Shown: positions 42,722 through 51,574 of the stretch, piece by piece
Layout of the letters: every line of letters starts with the position of its first letter
Position numbering within the stretch: the stretch's first letter is position 1
NCBI GenBank assembly: GCA_963833235.1
Contig: CAWHXG010000001.1
Location: 248,001-312,000, forward strand
Origin: CAWHXG01 sp963833235
Lineage (GTDB): Bacteria > Pseudomonadota > Alphaproteobacteria > Rhodobacterales > Rhodobacteraceae
Direction of reading: 5' to 3'
DNA: 64,000 nucleotides
The notes under the pieces: generated by a model
The model's input: the letters and a program-made list of their open reading frames with translations, nothing else
Told to the model about the DNA's origin: nothing
Database searches by the model: none
Position numbers and translations under genes: made by a program

Positions 42722-43711
42722 TCAAGCGTTCACGTCGACCAGGACCCGGCCGCGGACCTGCCCACGCAGGATATCGGCCCCGAGGGCCGGCAAGTCCGCA
42801 AGGGTCGCGGGCCGGATCATGTCGTCGAGCTTGTCCATCGGCAGATCCCGCGCCAGCCGTGTCCACGCCCGCACCCGGTCGTCATAAGGGCGCATGACAC
42901 TGTCGATGCCAAGCAGGTTCACGCCGCGGAGGAGGAAGGGAATGACGCTGCCCGGCAGCGAGGCCCCTCCGGCAAGCCCCACCGCCGCGGCCGACCCGCC
43001 GTATTTCAGCTGGCCCAGCAGGCGCGCCAGCATCGGGCCGCCGACCGCGTCGATGGCGCCGGCCCAGGTTTCCCGCTCCAGCGGGCGCTTGACCGTCTCG
43101 TTCAGCTCCTCCCGCGCGACGATGGTGGTCGCCCCGAGCGCCTTGAGGTAGTCGGCCCCCTCCGGCCGCCCGGTGACGGCGGCCACCTCGTGCCCGAGCT
43201 TCGCCAGGATCGCCGTCGCCACCGACCCCACTCCGCCGGACGCGCCGGTCACCAGCACCGGGCCACCGCCGGGGGTCAGCCCGTGATCCTCCAGCGCCAT
43301 GACGGCCAGCATCGCCGTGAAGCCGGCCGTGCCGATGGCCATGGCCTGCCGAGGCGTCAGACCCTCGGGCAGCGGCACCAGCCAATCGGCCTTGACCCGG
43401 GCCTTCGTGGCGTAGCCGCCCCAATGCGCTTCGCCCACCCGCCAGCCGGTCAGCACCACCTTGTCGCCCGGGCCATAGCGGGGGTCGTCCGACGCCTCGA
43501 CCGTTCCGGCGAAATCGATGCCCGGCACATGCGGATACTCCCGCACCAGGCCGCCGCCCGGCCCGATGCACAGCCCGTCCTTGTAGTTGAGCGTCGAGAA
43601 CTCGACGGCGACCGTGACGTCGCCCTCCGGCAGGCGGTCTTCGGCAAGCTCCTGCACGGCGGCGTGGGTCTGGCCCGCCTCGTCCTTCTCGACCAGCAAA
43701 GCCGTGATCAT
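42722..43711 (-). CDS. acuI: Acryloyl-CoA reductase-like MDR oxidoreductase (AcuI family)
   Basis: A 329-residue zinc-independent medium-chain dehydrogenase/reductase. ATG 43709-43711 gives the family N-terminus MITALLVEKDEAGQTHA; longer readings have no support. Landmarks are STLNYKDGLCI, YPHVPGIDFAGTV, VLTGWRVGEAHWGGYA and the nucleotide-binding VLVTGASGGVGSVA, as in the YhdH/AcuI group. AcuI reduces acryloyl-CoA to propionyl-CoA with NADPH in DMSP and 3-hydroxypropionate metabolism. No other DMSP gene is nearby, so general detoxification of acryloyl-CoA is the cautious reading. Confidence 0.86.
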   Translation of the reverse strand: MITALLVEKDEAGQTHAAVQELAEDRLPEGDVTVAVEFSTLNYKDGLCIGPGGGLVREYPHVPGIDFAGTVEASDDPRYGPGDKVVLTGWRVGEAHWGGYATKARVKADWLVPLPEGLTPRQAMAIGTAGFTAMLAVMALEDHGLTPGGGPVLVTGASGGVGSVATAILAKLGHEVAAVTGRPEGADYLKALGATTIVAREELNETVKRPLERETWAGAIDAVGGPMLARLLGQLKYGGSAAAVGLAGGASLPGSVIPFLLRGVNLLGIDSVMRPYDDRVRAWTRLARDLPMDKLDDMIRPATLADLPALGADILRGQVRGRVLVDVNA

Positions 43712-43830
43712 CGCGCCCCTCCCCCGAGATTTCGATGGTTGTTCAACTCGTGACCCATCGGCCAGGGAATTGAAAGGGACGCCGCGCCGGCAAGCGCGCC
43801 ACTGGGGCCGCCGGGAATGGCGTGGGCGGC

Positions 43831-44211
43831 TTACCGCACCAAGCGCGCCGCCGCCGCTTCTCTGTTGGCCCAAAGGAGGAACCCGGCCAGAACGGCCTCG
43901 GTGAGGAGGAACGAGATGCTGGTGCCGGTGCCCGACCCATCCAGCAGGATCGAAGTCAGCCGCCCGACGCCGGCGCCGGCATAGACGCAGCCGACCATGA
44001 AGAACGCGGTCGGGCTCCGCAGCAGCAAGGCCCCCACGCCGACCCCGACGAAGAGCGCCCCGCTCGCGGCACGGATCTCGGACAGGCCAAGGGTCGATCC
44101 GGGCACCAGAGCCAGGTCTAGAACGCCCATCGTGTAGGCCGGAAAGAACCAGCCGATCATCCCGAAGGCGATCGTGGCGGCCATGGCGACGAGGTTGAGG
44201 ATCTTGATCAT
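43831..44211 (-). CDS. Small membrane protein, DUF4345-like
   Basis: A 126-residue protein with four hydrophobic helices (IKILNLVAMAATIAFGMIGWF, then GALFVGVGVGALLL, FFMVGCVYAGAGVGRLTSIL and ISFLLTEAVLAGFLLWAN). The pattern G..R...G......G...GR matches DUF4345. Start ATG 44209-44211 is likely because the upstream in-frame codons give a soluble, unconserved extension. Function unknown. Confidence 0.65.
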   Translation of the reverse strand: MIKILNLVAMAATIAFGMIGWFFPAYTMGVLDLALVPGSTLGLSEIRAASGALFVGVGVGALLLRSPTAFFMVGCVYAGAGVGRLTSILLDGSGTGTSISFLLTEAVLAGFLLWANREAAAARLVR

Positions 44212-44391
44212 CTGGGGCTGGCTCAGGGGATTTGAGACGCGCCCGTCATGCGGCGCGATTGCCGCAGAACCTGTGGGGGTGCGGCCCATCGTCAAGGCCG
44301 GGGCCGGGCTCTCGTGAAGGAACCGGGGGCCGGCACCGCGACCGCGCGCCGGGCATCCCGGGGCGGCCGACCGGCGCCGAGCCCTTCGCCG

Positions 44392-45369
44392 CTACCCCAT
44401 CCCGATCAGCACCCCCGCCGCGAGAACGAGCGCGCCGCCGGCCACGACCTGAAGCGCCGCCCGGAAGAACGGTGTGTCCATGTACCTGTTCTGGATCCAG
44501 GCGATCGCCCAGAGCTCCACGAAGACCACCAGCGCCGCGATGGTCGTCGCCGTCCAGAAATGCGGGATGAGGTACGGCAGGGCGTGGCCCAGCCCCCCGA
44601 TCGTGGTCATCACGCCGGACGCCACGCCGCGCTTCCACGCCGCACCGCGGCCCGAGAGCTGGCCGTCGTCGGACGCCGCCTCGGTGAAGCCCATCGAGAT
44701 GCCGGCCCCGACCGAGGCCGCGAGCCCCACCTGGAAAGTCGCCCAGGTATCCTGCGTCGCGAAGGCCGCCGCGAAGATCGGCGCCAGGGTAGAGACCGAT
44801 CCGTCCATCAGCCCGGCGAGGCCCGGCTGGATCCACGTTAACAGGAACTGCCGCTTCTCCGCCGCAGCCTCCGAGGTCACGGCGTCGTCGGTCAGATGCT
44901 CTGCCGCAAGCGCATCGGCCCGCTTCTCGTGACCGGCCTCGGCGGCGGCCAGATCGCCCAGCAGCGACCGGGTGGCGGGGTCGCCCGTCCGCCCGGCGGC
45001 GAGGGAATAGAAGCGCCCAGCATCCCGCTCCATCTGGCTGGCCAGGCCGCGGATCTCTTCCAGCGGCAGTGTCTTCGCGAGCCACACCGGCTTGCGGGCG
45101 TAGAACCCCGCCACATGCTCGCGCCGGATAAGGGGGATCGCCCCACCAAACCTTTCGGCGAAAAGCGCGATCAACCGCCGGCGATGCTCGTCCTCCTCCT
45201 GGGCCATGCCCTCGAAGACCTTCGCAGAGGCCGGGAATTCGCTGCGCAGGTGCTCGGCGAAGCCACGGTAGATTTGCGCGTCGTCTTCCTCGGAAGAGAT
45301 CGCGAGGCCCAGAACCTCGCGATCCGTGAGATCGGCGAACCGCTTCCTGCTGCTGAACAATGACCGCAT
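44392..45369 (-). CDS. mbfA: Membrane-bound ferritin MbfA (ferritin-like + VIT1/CCC1 domain)
   Basis: A 325-residue fusion. Residues about 10-165 form a ferritin-like di-iron domain with glutamates in SSEEDDAQIYRGFAEH, GMAQEEDEHRRRL, SQMERDAGRFY and AAAEAGHEKRAD. Residues about 170-325 form a VIT1/CCC1 membrane domain with QPGLAGLMDGSVSTLAPIF, VGLAASVGAGISMGFTEAASDDG and further helices. In Bradyrhizobium and Agrobacterium MbfA exports iron and protects from iron and peroxide stress under control of Irr. An Irr-box-like site lies 12-29 bp upstream, supporting the same control here. Confidence 0.9.
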   Translation of the reverse strand: MRSLFSSRKRFADLTDREVLGLAISSEEDDAQIYRGFAEHLRSEFPASAKVFEGMAQEEDEHRRRLIALFAERFGGAIPLIRREHVAGFYARKPVWLAKTLPLEEIRGLASQMERDAGRFYSLAAGRTGDPATRSLLGDLAAAEAGHEKRADALAAEHLTDDAVTSEAAAEKRQFLLTWIQPGLAGLMDGSVSTLAPIFAAAFATQDTWATFQVGLAASVGAGISMGFTEAASDDGQLSGRGAAWKRGVASGVMTTIGGLGHALPYLIPHFWTATTIAALVVFVELWAIAWIQNRYMDTPFFRAALQVVAGGALVLAAGVLIGMG

Positions 45370-45381
45370 GGCTGCACCTCT

Positions 45382-45398
45382 TCTGGAATCGTTCTAAG
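45382..45398 (-). promoter_or_regulatory. Irr-type iron control element (ICE box) upstream of mbfA
   Basis: Minus-strand CTTAGAACGATTCCAGA matches the published ICE pattern TTTRGAAYNRTTCYAAA at 15 of 17 positions and sits just upstream of mbfA, a known Irr-repressed gene in related bacteria. Confidence 0.7.
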
Positions 45399-45499
45399 CT
45401 GGTTCCGGCCCTGCACAAGGCCCGGCCGTGAAATCGCCGCTTTGATCGCGTGCGATTCCTGCGATCATGCCCGAACGTCAATATCGGGAGGAACCGAGG

Positions 45500-45952
45500 A
45501 TGAAACGCTTCGCAACACTACTGACCTTGCTGGCCGTGATGGCCTTCTCCGGCACGGCGCCCGTGCTGGCCGATGGTTACGGCAAGCAGAAGGTCGTCTA
45601 CCACATCAACTACGACGGCGGGGAGGACGGCCGAGCCTACCGCGCCGCCATGACCAACCTGCAGAACCACATCAACGCCGTGGGCGCCGAGAATCTCGAG
45701 GCGGAAGTGGTCGTGCACGGCAATGGGCTGGGGCTGCTGATGGACGCGAAGGCCGACGAGCGCCTGCGCGGGCAGATCGCCAGCCTCAAGGGCCAGAACG
45801 TCGGCTTCAAGGTGTGCAACAACACCCTTCAGGGCCGCGAGATCAGCTACGAGAACGACATGTACGACGTCTGGGACGACGATATCGTGCCCTCGGGCGT
45901 TGCCGAGCTCTCGAAGCTGCAGATGGAGGGATACACCTACATCAAGCCCTGA
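45500..45952 (+). CDS. Exported DsrE family-like protein
   Basis: A 150-residue protein with a signal peptide (MKRFATLLTLLAVMAFSGTAPVLA). ATG 45500 is preferred over an upstream in-frame ATG because GGGAGGAACCGAGG precedes it. The mature part KVVYHINYDGG, LQNHINAVGAENL, VVVHGNGLGLLM and VGFKVCNNTLQGR matches the periplasmic DsrE-like family, which has a single conserved Cys in the CNNTL segment. Likely a periplasmic sulfur-relay or redox protein; the partner is unknown. Confidence 0.82.
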   Translation: MKRFATLLTLLAVMAFSGTAPVLADGYGKQKVVYHINYDGGEDGRAYRAAMTNLQNHINAVGAENLEAEVVVHGNGLGLLMDAKADERLRGQIASLKGQNVGFKVCNNTLQGREISYENDMYDVWDDDIVPSGVAELSKLQMEGYTYIKP

Positions 45953-45964
45953 CGCTTGAACGAA

Positions 45965-46311
45965 GCCGTCCGGGCGCGTATGTATGTCGGGCCTCGGCAA
46001 CGGGGATATGGCGATAAACGCGCCCGTAATAAGCGGATCGGACCCGGGGGCGGTACCCGGCGGCTCCACCAAGCACCTTCATTGGGGGCGGAGGGGGCCG
46101 AAACAGGATCGACGAACGTCTAAAGGGGTTAGCTTTTGCTCGGTGAGGTACCACCGTTATCGGTCCGAAACAGCATAATTGCCAATGACAATCATGCTCC
46201 GGTGGCGCTCGCAGCGTAAGCTGTTCGCAACATCGACACTTAAGCCCTTGCGCCTAGCAGCGTAAGGCGGGGTTCGCAGGCACCTGGCAACAGAAGCCTG
46301 CACTTCCCCCA
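45965..46311 (+). ncRNA. ssrA: tmRNA, circularly permuted two-piece form
   Basis: The acceptor piece comes first: a 9-bp stem CGGGCGCGT/ACGCGCCCG (45971-46026), a T-arm-like region and the end CGGCTCC-ACCA (46061-46071). After a short intervening segment the coding piece opens with GGGGCCG (46094-46100), which pairs with CGGCTCC, followed by AAACAGGATCGACG. The tag frame at 46181-46216 encodes ANDNHAPVALAA and is closed by TAA. Downstream stems (GCAGGC/GCCTGC, GGGG/CCCC) end near 46311. This permuted layout is the alphaproteobacterial form. It rescues stalled ribosomes and tags proteins for ClpXP. End points are approximate. Confidence 0.92.
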
Positions 46312-46437
46312 GCTCTTCCCGGTCCGTCTCGCTCTTGGGTCGATACTTTGAGAACTGTGGTGGATTGTAAGACTTGGTTCACGAATGCATGACAGCGTGA
46401 ACGCGGCCGCTGCCAAACTCCCGGCCCGAAAGTGAAC

Positions 46438-46863
46438 ATGTCTCATCTCGAACTTTTGAAGCGTTGGTACGATCGGGTCTGGGTCCAGGCGGATCCCGAC
46501 GCCATCGATGAAATGTTCTCTCCCGATACGGCGGAAAGCGGTCTGCTGGCCCAGATCAGCGCCACGCCGGAAGACTTCAAGGCGGTGGTGCCGGCCCTGC
46601 TGGAGCTGGTCGACGACCCCGTGTTCACCATCGAGCAAAGCTTCGAGGCGGGCGATTGGCTCTCTGCGGTGTTGCGGCTTCGCAGCGTGTCCGCCACATC
46701 CGGCGCGCCGGTGGAAGCCACAGGCCAGGTCATGATGCGGGTGGACAACGGAAAGATCGTCGAGGTCTACAACCATTTCGATTTCCTGAGCTTCTTCGAA
46801 CAGCTTGGCCTGCTGCCCGAGGCCACCCTGATGGTGTGCCTCTCGGGCGAGAAGATCGGCTAG
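46438..46863 (+). CDS. SnoaL-like / NTF2-fold protein
   Basis: A 141-residue protein of the ester cyclase/SnoaL-like NTF2 fold: LLKRWYDRVWVQADPDAIDEMFSPDT at the N-terminus, then VVPALLELVDDPVFTIEQ and MMRVDNGKIVEVYNHFDFLSFFEQLG. ATG 46438 is preferred to the GTG two codons earlier. Such domains bind small hydrophobic ligands or act as isomerases; no specific reaction can be named. It is a single gene after the tmRNA. Confidence 0.75.
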   Translation: MSHLELLKRWYDRVWVQADPDAIDEMFSPDTAESGLLAQISATPEDFKAVVPALLELVDDPVFTIEQSFEAGDWLSAVLRLRSVSATSGAPVEATGQVMMRVDNGKIVEVYNHFDFLSFFEQLGLLPEATLMVCLSGEKIG

Positions 46864-46980
46864 GGCCCGCAGGAAGGGACCGCACTGCAAACGGGCAGTT
46901 GCTCTGCGAGCGGCCGTTTCCCGCCATATTCCCGGCGGCGCTGTTGTCAGCCGGATCGTGGTTGGTCCACCCTCTGAACG

Positions 46981-47685
46981 ATGAAGGTCTTTGAACGCGG
47001 CCCCGGGCTGCCTGTGCGGGCACTTTGCCTGGCCCTAGCCCGCCTCGCGCGGGCCGCAATCGTCGGGCTTCTGGCCGCGCCCGCCATCGCCTGCGACACC
47101 GCGCTGCTTCTGGCGATCGACGTCTCGCGCTCCATCGATGCGGCGGAATACCGGCTGCAGACGCAGGGCATGCGCACCGCCCTGCGCGACCCCGATATCG
47201 CCGATGCGCTGGTCCAGGGGCAGGTGGCGCTCAGCGTCGTGCAATGGTCTGGCGTCGAACGGCAGCAGGTCTCGCTTCCCTGGACACGCATGACCAACGC
47301 CGCCGAGGTTGCCGCCTTCGCCGAGGCGGCGGGGGCGCTTCCCCGTGCCTTCGCCGTTTCGAACACCGCCGTGGGCGACGCGATGGATTTCGCCGGCGCC
47401 GCCTTCGGCCCCGTCTCCGACTGCCTGCGCCGGGTGATCGACATCTCGGGCGACGGGCAGGACAATGCCGGCACGCCCCCCGCCCATGCGCGCCGGGCCG
47501 CCGAACGCGCAGGCATCCAGATCAACGCGATCGCCATCGAAGCCGTCGGCCTGTCGATCACCACCTACTACCGCCGACAGGTCATCACTTCGGACGGCTT
47601 CGTGATGACGGCAAGGGGCCATCGGGACTACCCCAGGACGCTCAAGGCGAAGATCGCGCGCGAGGTCAGCCGCGCTCTCTTCTGA
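46981..47685 (+). CDS. DUF1194 domain-containing protein (VWA-like, exported)
   Basis: A 234-residue protein with an N-terminal signal (ALARLARAAIVGLLAAPAIA) followed by the DUF1194 body: LLLAIDVSRSIDAAEYRLQTQGM, containing the DxSxS metal-binding motif of von Willebrand A domains, then VVQWSG, VIDISGDGQDNAG and INAIAIE. The family is common in Rhodobacterales and of unknown function, probably a periplasmic metal-dependent adhesion-type protein. Confidence 0.84.
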   Translation: MKVFERGPGLPVRALCLALARLARAAIVGLLAAPAIACDTALLLAIDVSRSIDAAEYRLQTQGMRTALRDPDIADALVQGQVALSVVQWSGVERQQVSLPWTRMTNAAEVAAFAEAAGALPRAFAVSNTAVGDAMDFAGAAFGPVSDCLRRVIDISGDGQDNAGTPPAHARRAAERAGIQINAIAIEAVGLSITTYYRRQVITSDGFVMTARGHRDYPRTLKAKIAREVSRALF

Positions 47686-48229
47686 CCCTGCGCGCTTGTC
47701 CGGCCGGGCGCGCCCGTGCTACGCGCCGATCGGGGTCTTGCGACCGCCCTGTGAGGCAGGTGCCCAATGTTCGCATCCATTGGCTGTCGCCTTACGGGAT
47801 GCCGAAGATGACCCTCTGTCCACCCCCTCGAACCCTCGTCGAACCGCAAATCCTCCAGCTGCGCGACATGCGTCCGCGAAAGGATGGCGCTGAAGACCCA
47901 CGGCCGGTGCCCGGGGCCGTGCGCCTGGATCGTCGGCAAGCGGGAGCCGCCGAAGGTGTAGCGGAAACCGGTATAGTCGTCTCTCGCCGCACGGGGCTTG
48001 AGCCTGCCCGGGGCGTGGGCGGCCTGCGGCGGGCATGGAAGGACCATGGCGCCGATCCGGGTCCGCGCGGCTGCGCCCTCGCCGAGCATGCCGCCGATCA
48101 TGTCCAGCCCGACGCGCCCGACCGTTCCGGACTGCTCCGCGCCGCCGCCGCCAAGGGCCGAGCTGGCCGGCCAGTCGGTCCCGCGACCCCCATACCGGTA
48201 GCGCCTGCGATCCGACCGGCGGGCCAGCC
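47686..48229. other. Intergenic stretch with unassigned coding-like frame
   Basis: About 540 bp between DUF1194 and chrA. A minus-strand frame around 47830-48060 (DDYTGFRYTFGGSRLP, WVFSAILSRTHVAQLEDL) has plausible codon bias but no recognisable family, and the frame is shared with clearly non-coding DNA at both ends. It may be a decayed gene. No RNA or repeat was seen. Confidence 0.35.
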
Positions 48230-49489
48230 TTGAGCGCGCCCACCTTGCGGCAGATGGCCCGCGTGTTCGGGCGGATCGGGCTTCTCTCTTTCGGGGGGCC
48301 TGCCGCGCAGATCGCCCTGATGCACAAGGAGCTGGTCGAAGTGCGCCCTTGGCTCAGCGAAGAGAAGTTCCTCGGCGCGCTGAGCTTCTGCATGCTCCTG
48401 CCCGGGCCCGAGGCGATGCAGCTGGCGACCTATGCCGGCTGGCGCCTGCGCGGGGTGCCCGGCGGCCTGATCGGCGGCCTGCTTTTCGTGCTCCCGGGGG
48501 CCGCGCTGATCGCGGCGCTGGCGCTGGCCTATGCCGCGGCCGGCGATCTGCCGCTGGTCCGGGCGCTCTTTCTTGGCGTCAAGGCGACCGTGGTGGTGGT
48601 GGTCCTGCAGGCCCTGTCAAAGCTCGGGCGGCGCGCCCTGAAGGGGCGCGAGGGCTGGCTGCTGGCCGGCGCGTCATTCCTGGCCATCTTCGCCCTCAAC
48701 CTGCCCTTTCCGATGATCGTCGCGGCGGCGGGGCTCTTCGGCGCCCTGCGGTCCAGCGGCACTGCGACCCCTGCGGAAGCGCCGGCCGCCCCCGCCGCGA
48801 CAGGGCGGACCATCGCCATCTGGGCCGGCCTCTGGGCCGCGCCCGTGGCGCTGCTCTGGGCCGCGCAGGCACAGTTCCTCCTCGATGTGGCGCTTTTCTT
48901 CTCGCGCCTCGCCATCGTCACTTTCGGCGGGGCCTATGCGGTGCTGGCCTTCATGACCCAGGAGGTCGTGACGGGCTATGGCTGGATCGACACCGCGCAG
49001 ATGCTGGATGCGCTCGGCCTGGCCGAGACCACTCCGGGCCCACTGATCCTGGTGACCCAGTTCGTCGCCATGATGGCCGGGGCCGGCCTCGGCGGCGCCG
49101 GGCTGATGCTCGCGGCGGGGGCCGTGGCGCTGTGGGTCACCTTTGTGCCGTGCTTTCTGTGGATCTTCGCCGGCGCCCCCTACGTCGAACGGATCACGCG
49201 GCAGCCGCGGCTCGCCGGTGCGTTGCGGGCGATCACCGCTGCGGTCGTCGGCGTGATCCTCAACCTCTCGGTCTGGTTCGCGGCACATGTCTTCTTTGCC
49301 CGGGTCGGAAGGGTCGAGACCGGGCCGCTTGCGGTGATTTCCCCGGATCCCCTCAGTTTCCAGTTCTCGGCTACCCTGCTCGCGGGATCTGCCGCCTGCC
49401 TGCTGATCGGGCTCCGGCTGCCGCTGCCCCTGGTCCTGGCGGTGAATGCCGGGGCCGGCGCCGGTCTTGCCGCCCTGCTTCCAGGCTGA
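48230..49489 (+). CDS. chrA: Chromate transporter ChrA
   Basis: A 419-residue CHR-family transporter with two homologous halves: RIGLLSFGGPAAQIALMHKELVE ... MLLPGPEAMQLATYAGWRLRG in the first and RLAIVTFGGAYAVLAFMTQEVV ... ETTPGPLILVTQFVAMMAG in the second. TTG 48230 is the likely start because it gives the family N-terminus LSAPTLRQMARVFGRI; ATG 48254 is an alternative. It effluxes chromate by proton antiport across the inner membrane. There is no chrB beside it. Confidence 0.88.
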   Translation: MSAPTLRQMARVFGRIGLLSFGGPAAQIALMHKELVEVRPWLSEEKFLGALSFCMLLPGPEAMQLATYAGWRLRGVPGGLIGGLLFVLPGAALIAALALAYAAAGDLPLVRALFLGVKATVVVVVLQALSKLGRRALKGREGWLLAGASFLAIFALNLPFPMIVAAAGLFGALRSSGTATPAEAPAAPAATGRTIAIWAGLWAAPVALLWAAQAQFLLDVALFFSRLAIVTFGGAYAVLAFMTQEVVTGYGWIDTAQMLDALGLAETTPGPLILVTQFVAMMAGAGLGGAGLMLAAGAVALWVTFVPCFLWIFAGAPYVERITRQPRLAGALRAITAAVVGVILNLSVWFAAHVFFARVGRVETGPLAVISPDPLSFQFSATLLAGSAACLLIGLRLPLPLVLAVNAGAGAGLAALLPG

Positions 49490-49558
49490 CGGGGGTGCCC
49501 CCTTTTCAACCCCACCCCCCTTCCGCTAAACCTGAAGCGGCCCCGGAGAGGAACGCCC

Positions 49559-50062
49559 ATGCCCCGCAGCATCGACTACGGCAACCTCATGCACCGCGCG
49601 ATGCGCACGTTGATCCGCCAGGTGCTGGATGGCGTCGTGGCGGAGGGCCTGCCGGGAGCGCACCACTTCTTCATTACCTTCGACACGCTGCACCCCGACG
49701 TGGAGATCGCCGACTGGCTGTCGGACAGGTATCCCGAGGAGATGACGGTGGTGATCCAGCATTGGTTCGCCGATCTGACCGTCACCGACGACGGCTTCTC
49801 CGTCACCCTGAACTTCGGCGACAATCCCGAGCCGCTCTACATCCCGTTCGACGCGATCCGCACCTTCGTGGACCCTTCGGTAGAGTTCGGCCTGCGCTTC
49901 GAGACGCAAAGCCGCGATGAGGAGGAGGGGGCACCCGTGGCCCAGCTTCCCGCGCCCTCTGACGCCGGCGGTGCCGAAGCGCCCATGGCCGAAGACGTGC
50001 CCACGGAAGAGGCGGCCAAACGCCCCGCCGAGGTGGTGAGCCTCGACAGCTTCCGCAAGTAG
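49559..50062 (+). CDS. sspB: SspB family ClpXP adaptor (alphaproteobacterial)
   Basis: A 167-residue adaptor. The folded domain (IDYGNLMHRAMRTLIRQVL, HHFFITFDTLHPDVEI, EEMTVVIQHWFADL, FSVTLNFGDNPEPLYIPF) is the SspB tag-binding barrel. A flexible acidic linker ends in VVSLDSFRK, the C-terminal ClpX-binding motif. It captures ssrA-tagged proteins and delivers them to ClpXP. The tmRNA gene encoding the tag is 3.2 kb upstream on the same strand. Confidence 0.93.
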   Translation: MPRSIDYGNLMHRAMRTLIRQVLDGVVAEGLPGAHHFFITFDTLHPDVEIADWLSDRYPEEMTVVIQHWFADLTVTDDGFSVTLNFGDNPEPLYIPFDAIRTFVDPSVEFGLRFETQSRDEEEGAPVAQLPAPSDAGGAEAPMAEDVPTEEAAKRPAEVVSLDSFRK

Positions 50063-50145
50063 CCCGGCCCGCGCACACGCCCCGGCTTGGCCGCCGCCGC
50101 GCCAGACGCTATGGACGGTCTGCGGCAAGCGAGGAGGCCCCCGAC

Positions 50146-51546
50146 ATGAGCGATACCGGCACACGGACCGAGACGGACAGCTTCGGCCCGCTGGAGGTGC
50201 CCCAGAACCGCTATTGGGGTGCCCAGACGCAGCGAAGCCTGATCAACTTTCCGATCGGGTGGGAACGCCAGCCGGTAGCGATCGTCCGGGCGCTCGGCGT
50301 CGTCAAGAAGGCCTGCGCCCAGGCGAACATGGCCAGCGGCAAGCTCGACGCCCGCTTGGGCGAGGCGATGGTGGCGGCCGCCGGCGAGGTGATCGACGGC
50401 ACACTCGACGCGCATTTCCCGCTGGTCGTCTGGCAGACGGGCTCCGGCACCCAGTCGAACATGAACGCCAACGAGGTGATCGCCAACCGCGCCATCGAGA
50501 TCCTCGGCGGCACCATCGGATCGAAGGACCCGGTGCATCCGAACGACCATGTCAACATGGGCCAGTCCTCGAACGATACCTTCCCCACCGCGATGCACAT
50601 CGCCGTCGCGATGACCGCGCGCGACGTGACCCTTCCGGGGCTCGAAAAGCTGCACGCGGCCCTTGAGGCCAAGGCAGCGGAATGGGACGGGATCATCAAG
50701 ATCGGCCGCACCCACACGCAGGACGCGACGCCGCTGACCCTGGGACAGGAATTTGGCGGCTATGCACATCAGGTGGCGATGGGGGTCCGCCGCATCCGTC
50801 ACGCGCTGGAGGCGATCAACGAGCTGGCGCAGGGCGGCACGGCGGTGGGCACGGGGCTGAACACCGCGCCGGGCTGGGCCGAGAAGGTCGCCGCCAACAT
50901 GGCCGAGATCACCGGCCTGCCCTTCGTGACCGCGCCGAACAAGTTCGAGGCGCTGGCCGCCCACGATGCCATGGTCGAGATGTCGGGCGCGCTGAAGGTC
51001 GTCGCCGCCAGCCTCTTCAAGATCGCCAACGACATCCGCTTCCTCGGCTCGGGTCCCCGCTGCGGGCTGGGCGAACTGATCCTGCCCGAGAACGAGCCGG
51101 GCAGCTCGATCATGCCGGGAAAGGTGAACCCCACCCAGTGCGAAGCGCTGACCCAGGTCTGCGCGCAGGTCATGGGCAACGACGCGGCCGTGGGTTTTGC
51201 CGGCAGCCAGGGGCATTTCGAGCTGAACGTCTACAAGCCGATGATGGCCTACAACGTGCTGCAATCCATGCAGCTGCTCGGCGACGCGGCCTCGGCCTTC
51301 ACCGACAATCTGGTGGATGGCCTGCGCGCCGACGAGGCCCGCATCGACAAGCTGATGCGTGAAAGCCTGATGCTGGTGACGGCGCTGGCGCCCACCATCG
51401 GCTACGACAACGCCACGAAAGTCGCCAAGACGGCGCATCGCAACGGCACCACCCTGCGGCAGGAGGCCGTGGCCCTGGGCTTCGTCGACGAGGCGACCTT
51501 CGACAAGGTGGTGCGGCCGGAACAGATGGTCGGCCCGAAGGCTTGA
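50146..51546 (+). CDS. fumC: Fumarate hydratase, class II
   Basis: A 466-residue FumC, the iron-independent fumarase of the TCA cycle. TETDSFGPLEVPQNRYWGAQTQRS opens the family sequence, GSGTQSNMNANEVIANRA and the substrate loop HPNDHVNMGQSSNDTFPTAMH follow, the catalytic histidine region GRTHTQDATPLTLGQEF is intact, and the C-terminal signature GSSIMPGKVNPTQCEA is near residue 325. Complete. GAGGAGG precedes ATG 50146. Confidence 0.96.
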   Translation: MSDTGTRTETDSFGPLEVPQNRYWGAQTQRSLINFPIGWERQPVAIVRALGVVKKACAQANMASGKLDARLGEAMVAAAGEVIDGTLDAHFPLVVWQTGSGTQSNMNANEVIANRAIEILGGTIGSKDPVHPNDHVNMGQSSNDTFPTAMHIAVAMTARDVTLPGLEKLHAALEAKAAEWDGIIKIGRTHTQDATPLTLGQEFGGYAHQVAMGVRRIRHALEAINELAQGGTAVGTGLNTAPGWAEKVAANMAEITGLPFVTAPNKFEALAAHDAMVEMSGALKVVAASLFKIANDIRFLGSGPRCGLGELILPENEPGSSIMPGKVNPTQCEALTQVCAQVMGNDAAVGFAGSQGHFELNVYKPMMAYNVLQSMQLLGDAASAFTDNLVDGLRADEARIDKLMRESLMLVTALAPTIGYDNATKVAKTAHRNGTTLRQEAVALGFVDEATFDKVVRPEQMVGPKA

Positions 51547-51574
51547 CCTCGGGCGACCGCGGAGGAGAGACGGC

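Noticed and set aside
41373..42887. Plus-strand 504-codon open frame
   Set aside because: Antisense to the aminotransferase-fold gene, which has intact family motifs; the shadow is His/Arg/Pro-rich.
42722..43711. DMSP degradation locus around the AcuI-like gene
   Set aside because: No dmdA, ddd-type lyase or acuH/acuK-like gene is adjacent; only the single reductase is present.
48349..49920. Plus-strand 523-codon frame overlapping chrA and sspB
   Set aside because: It crosses two genes with clear family motifs in another frame and has no recognisable product.
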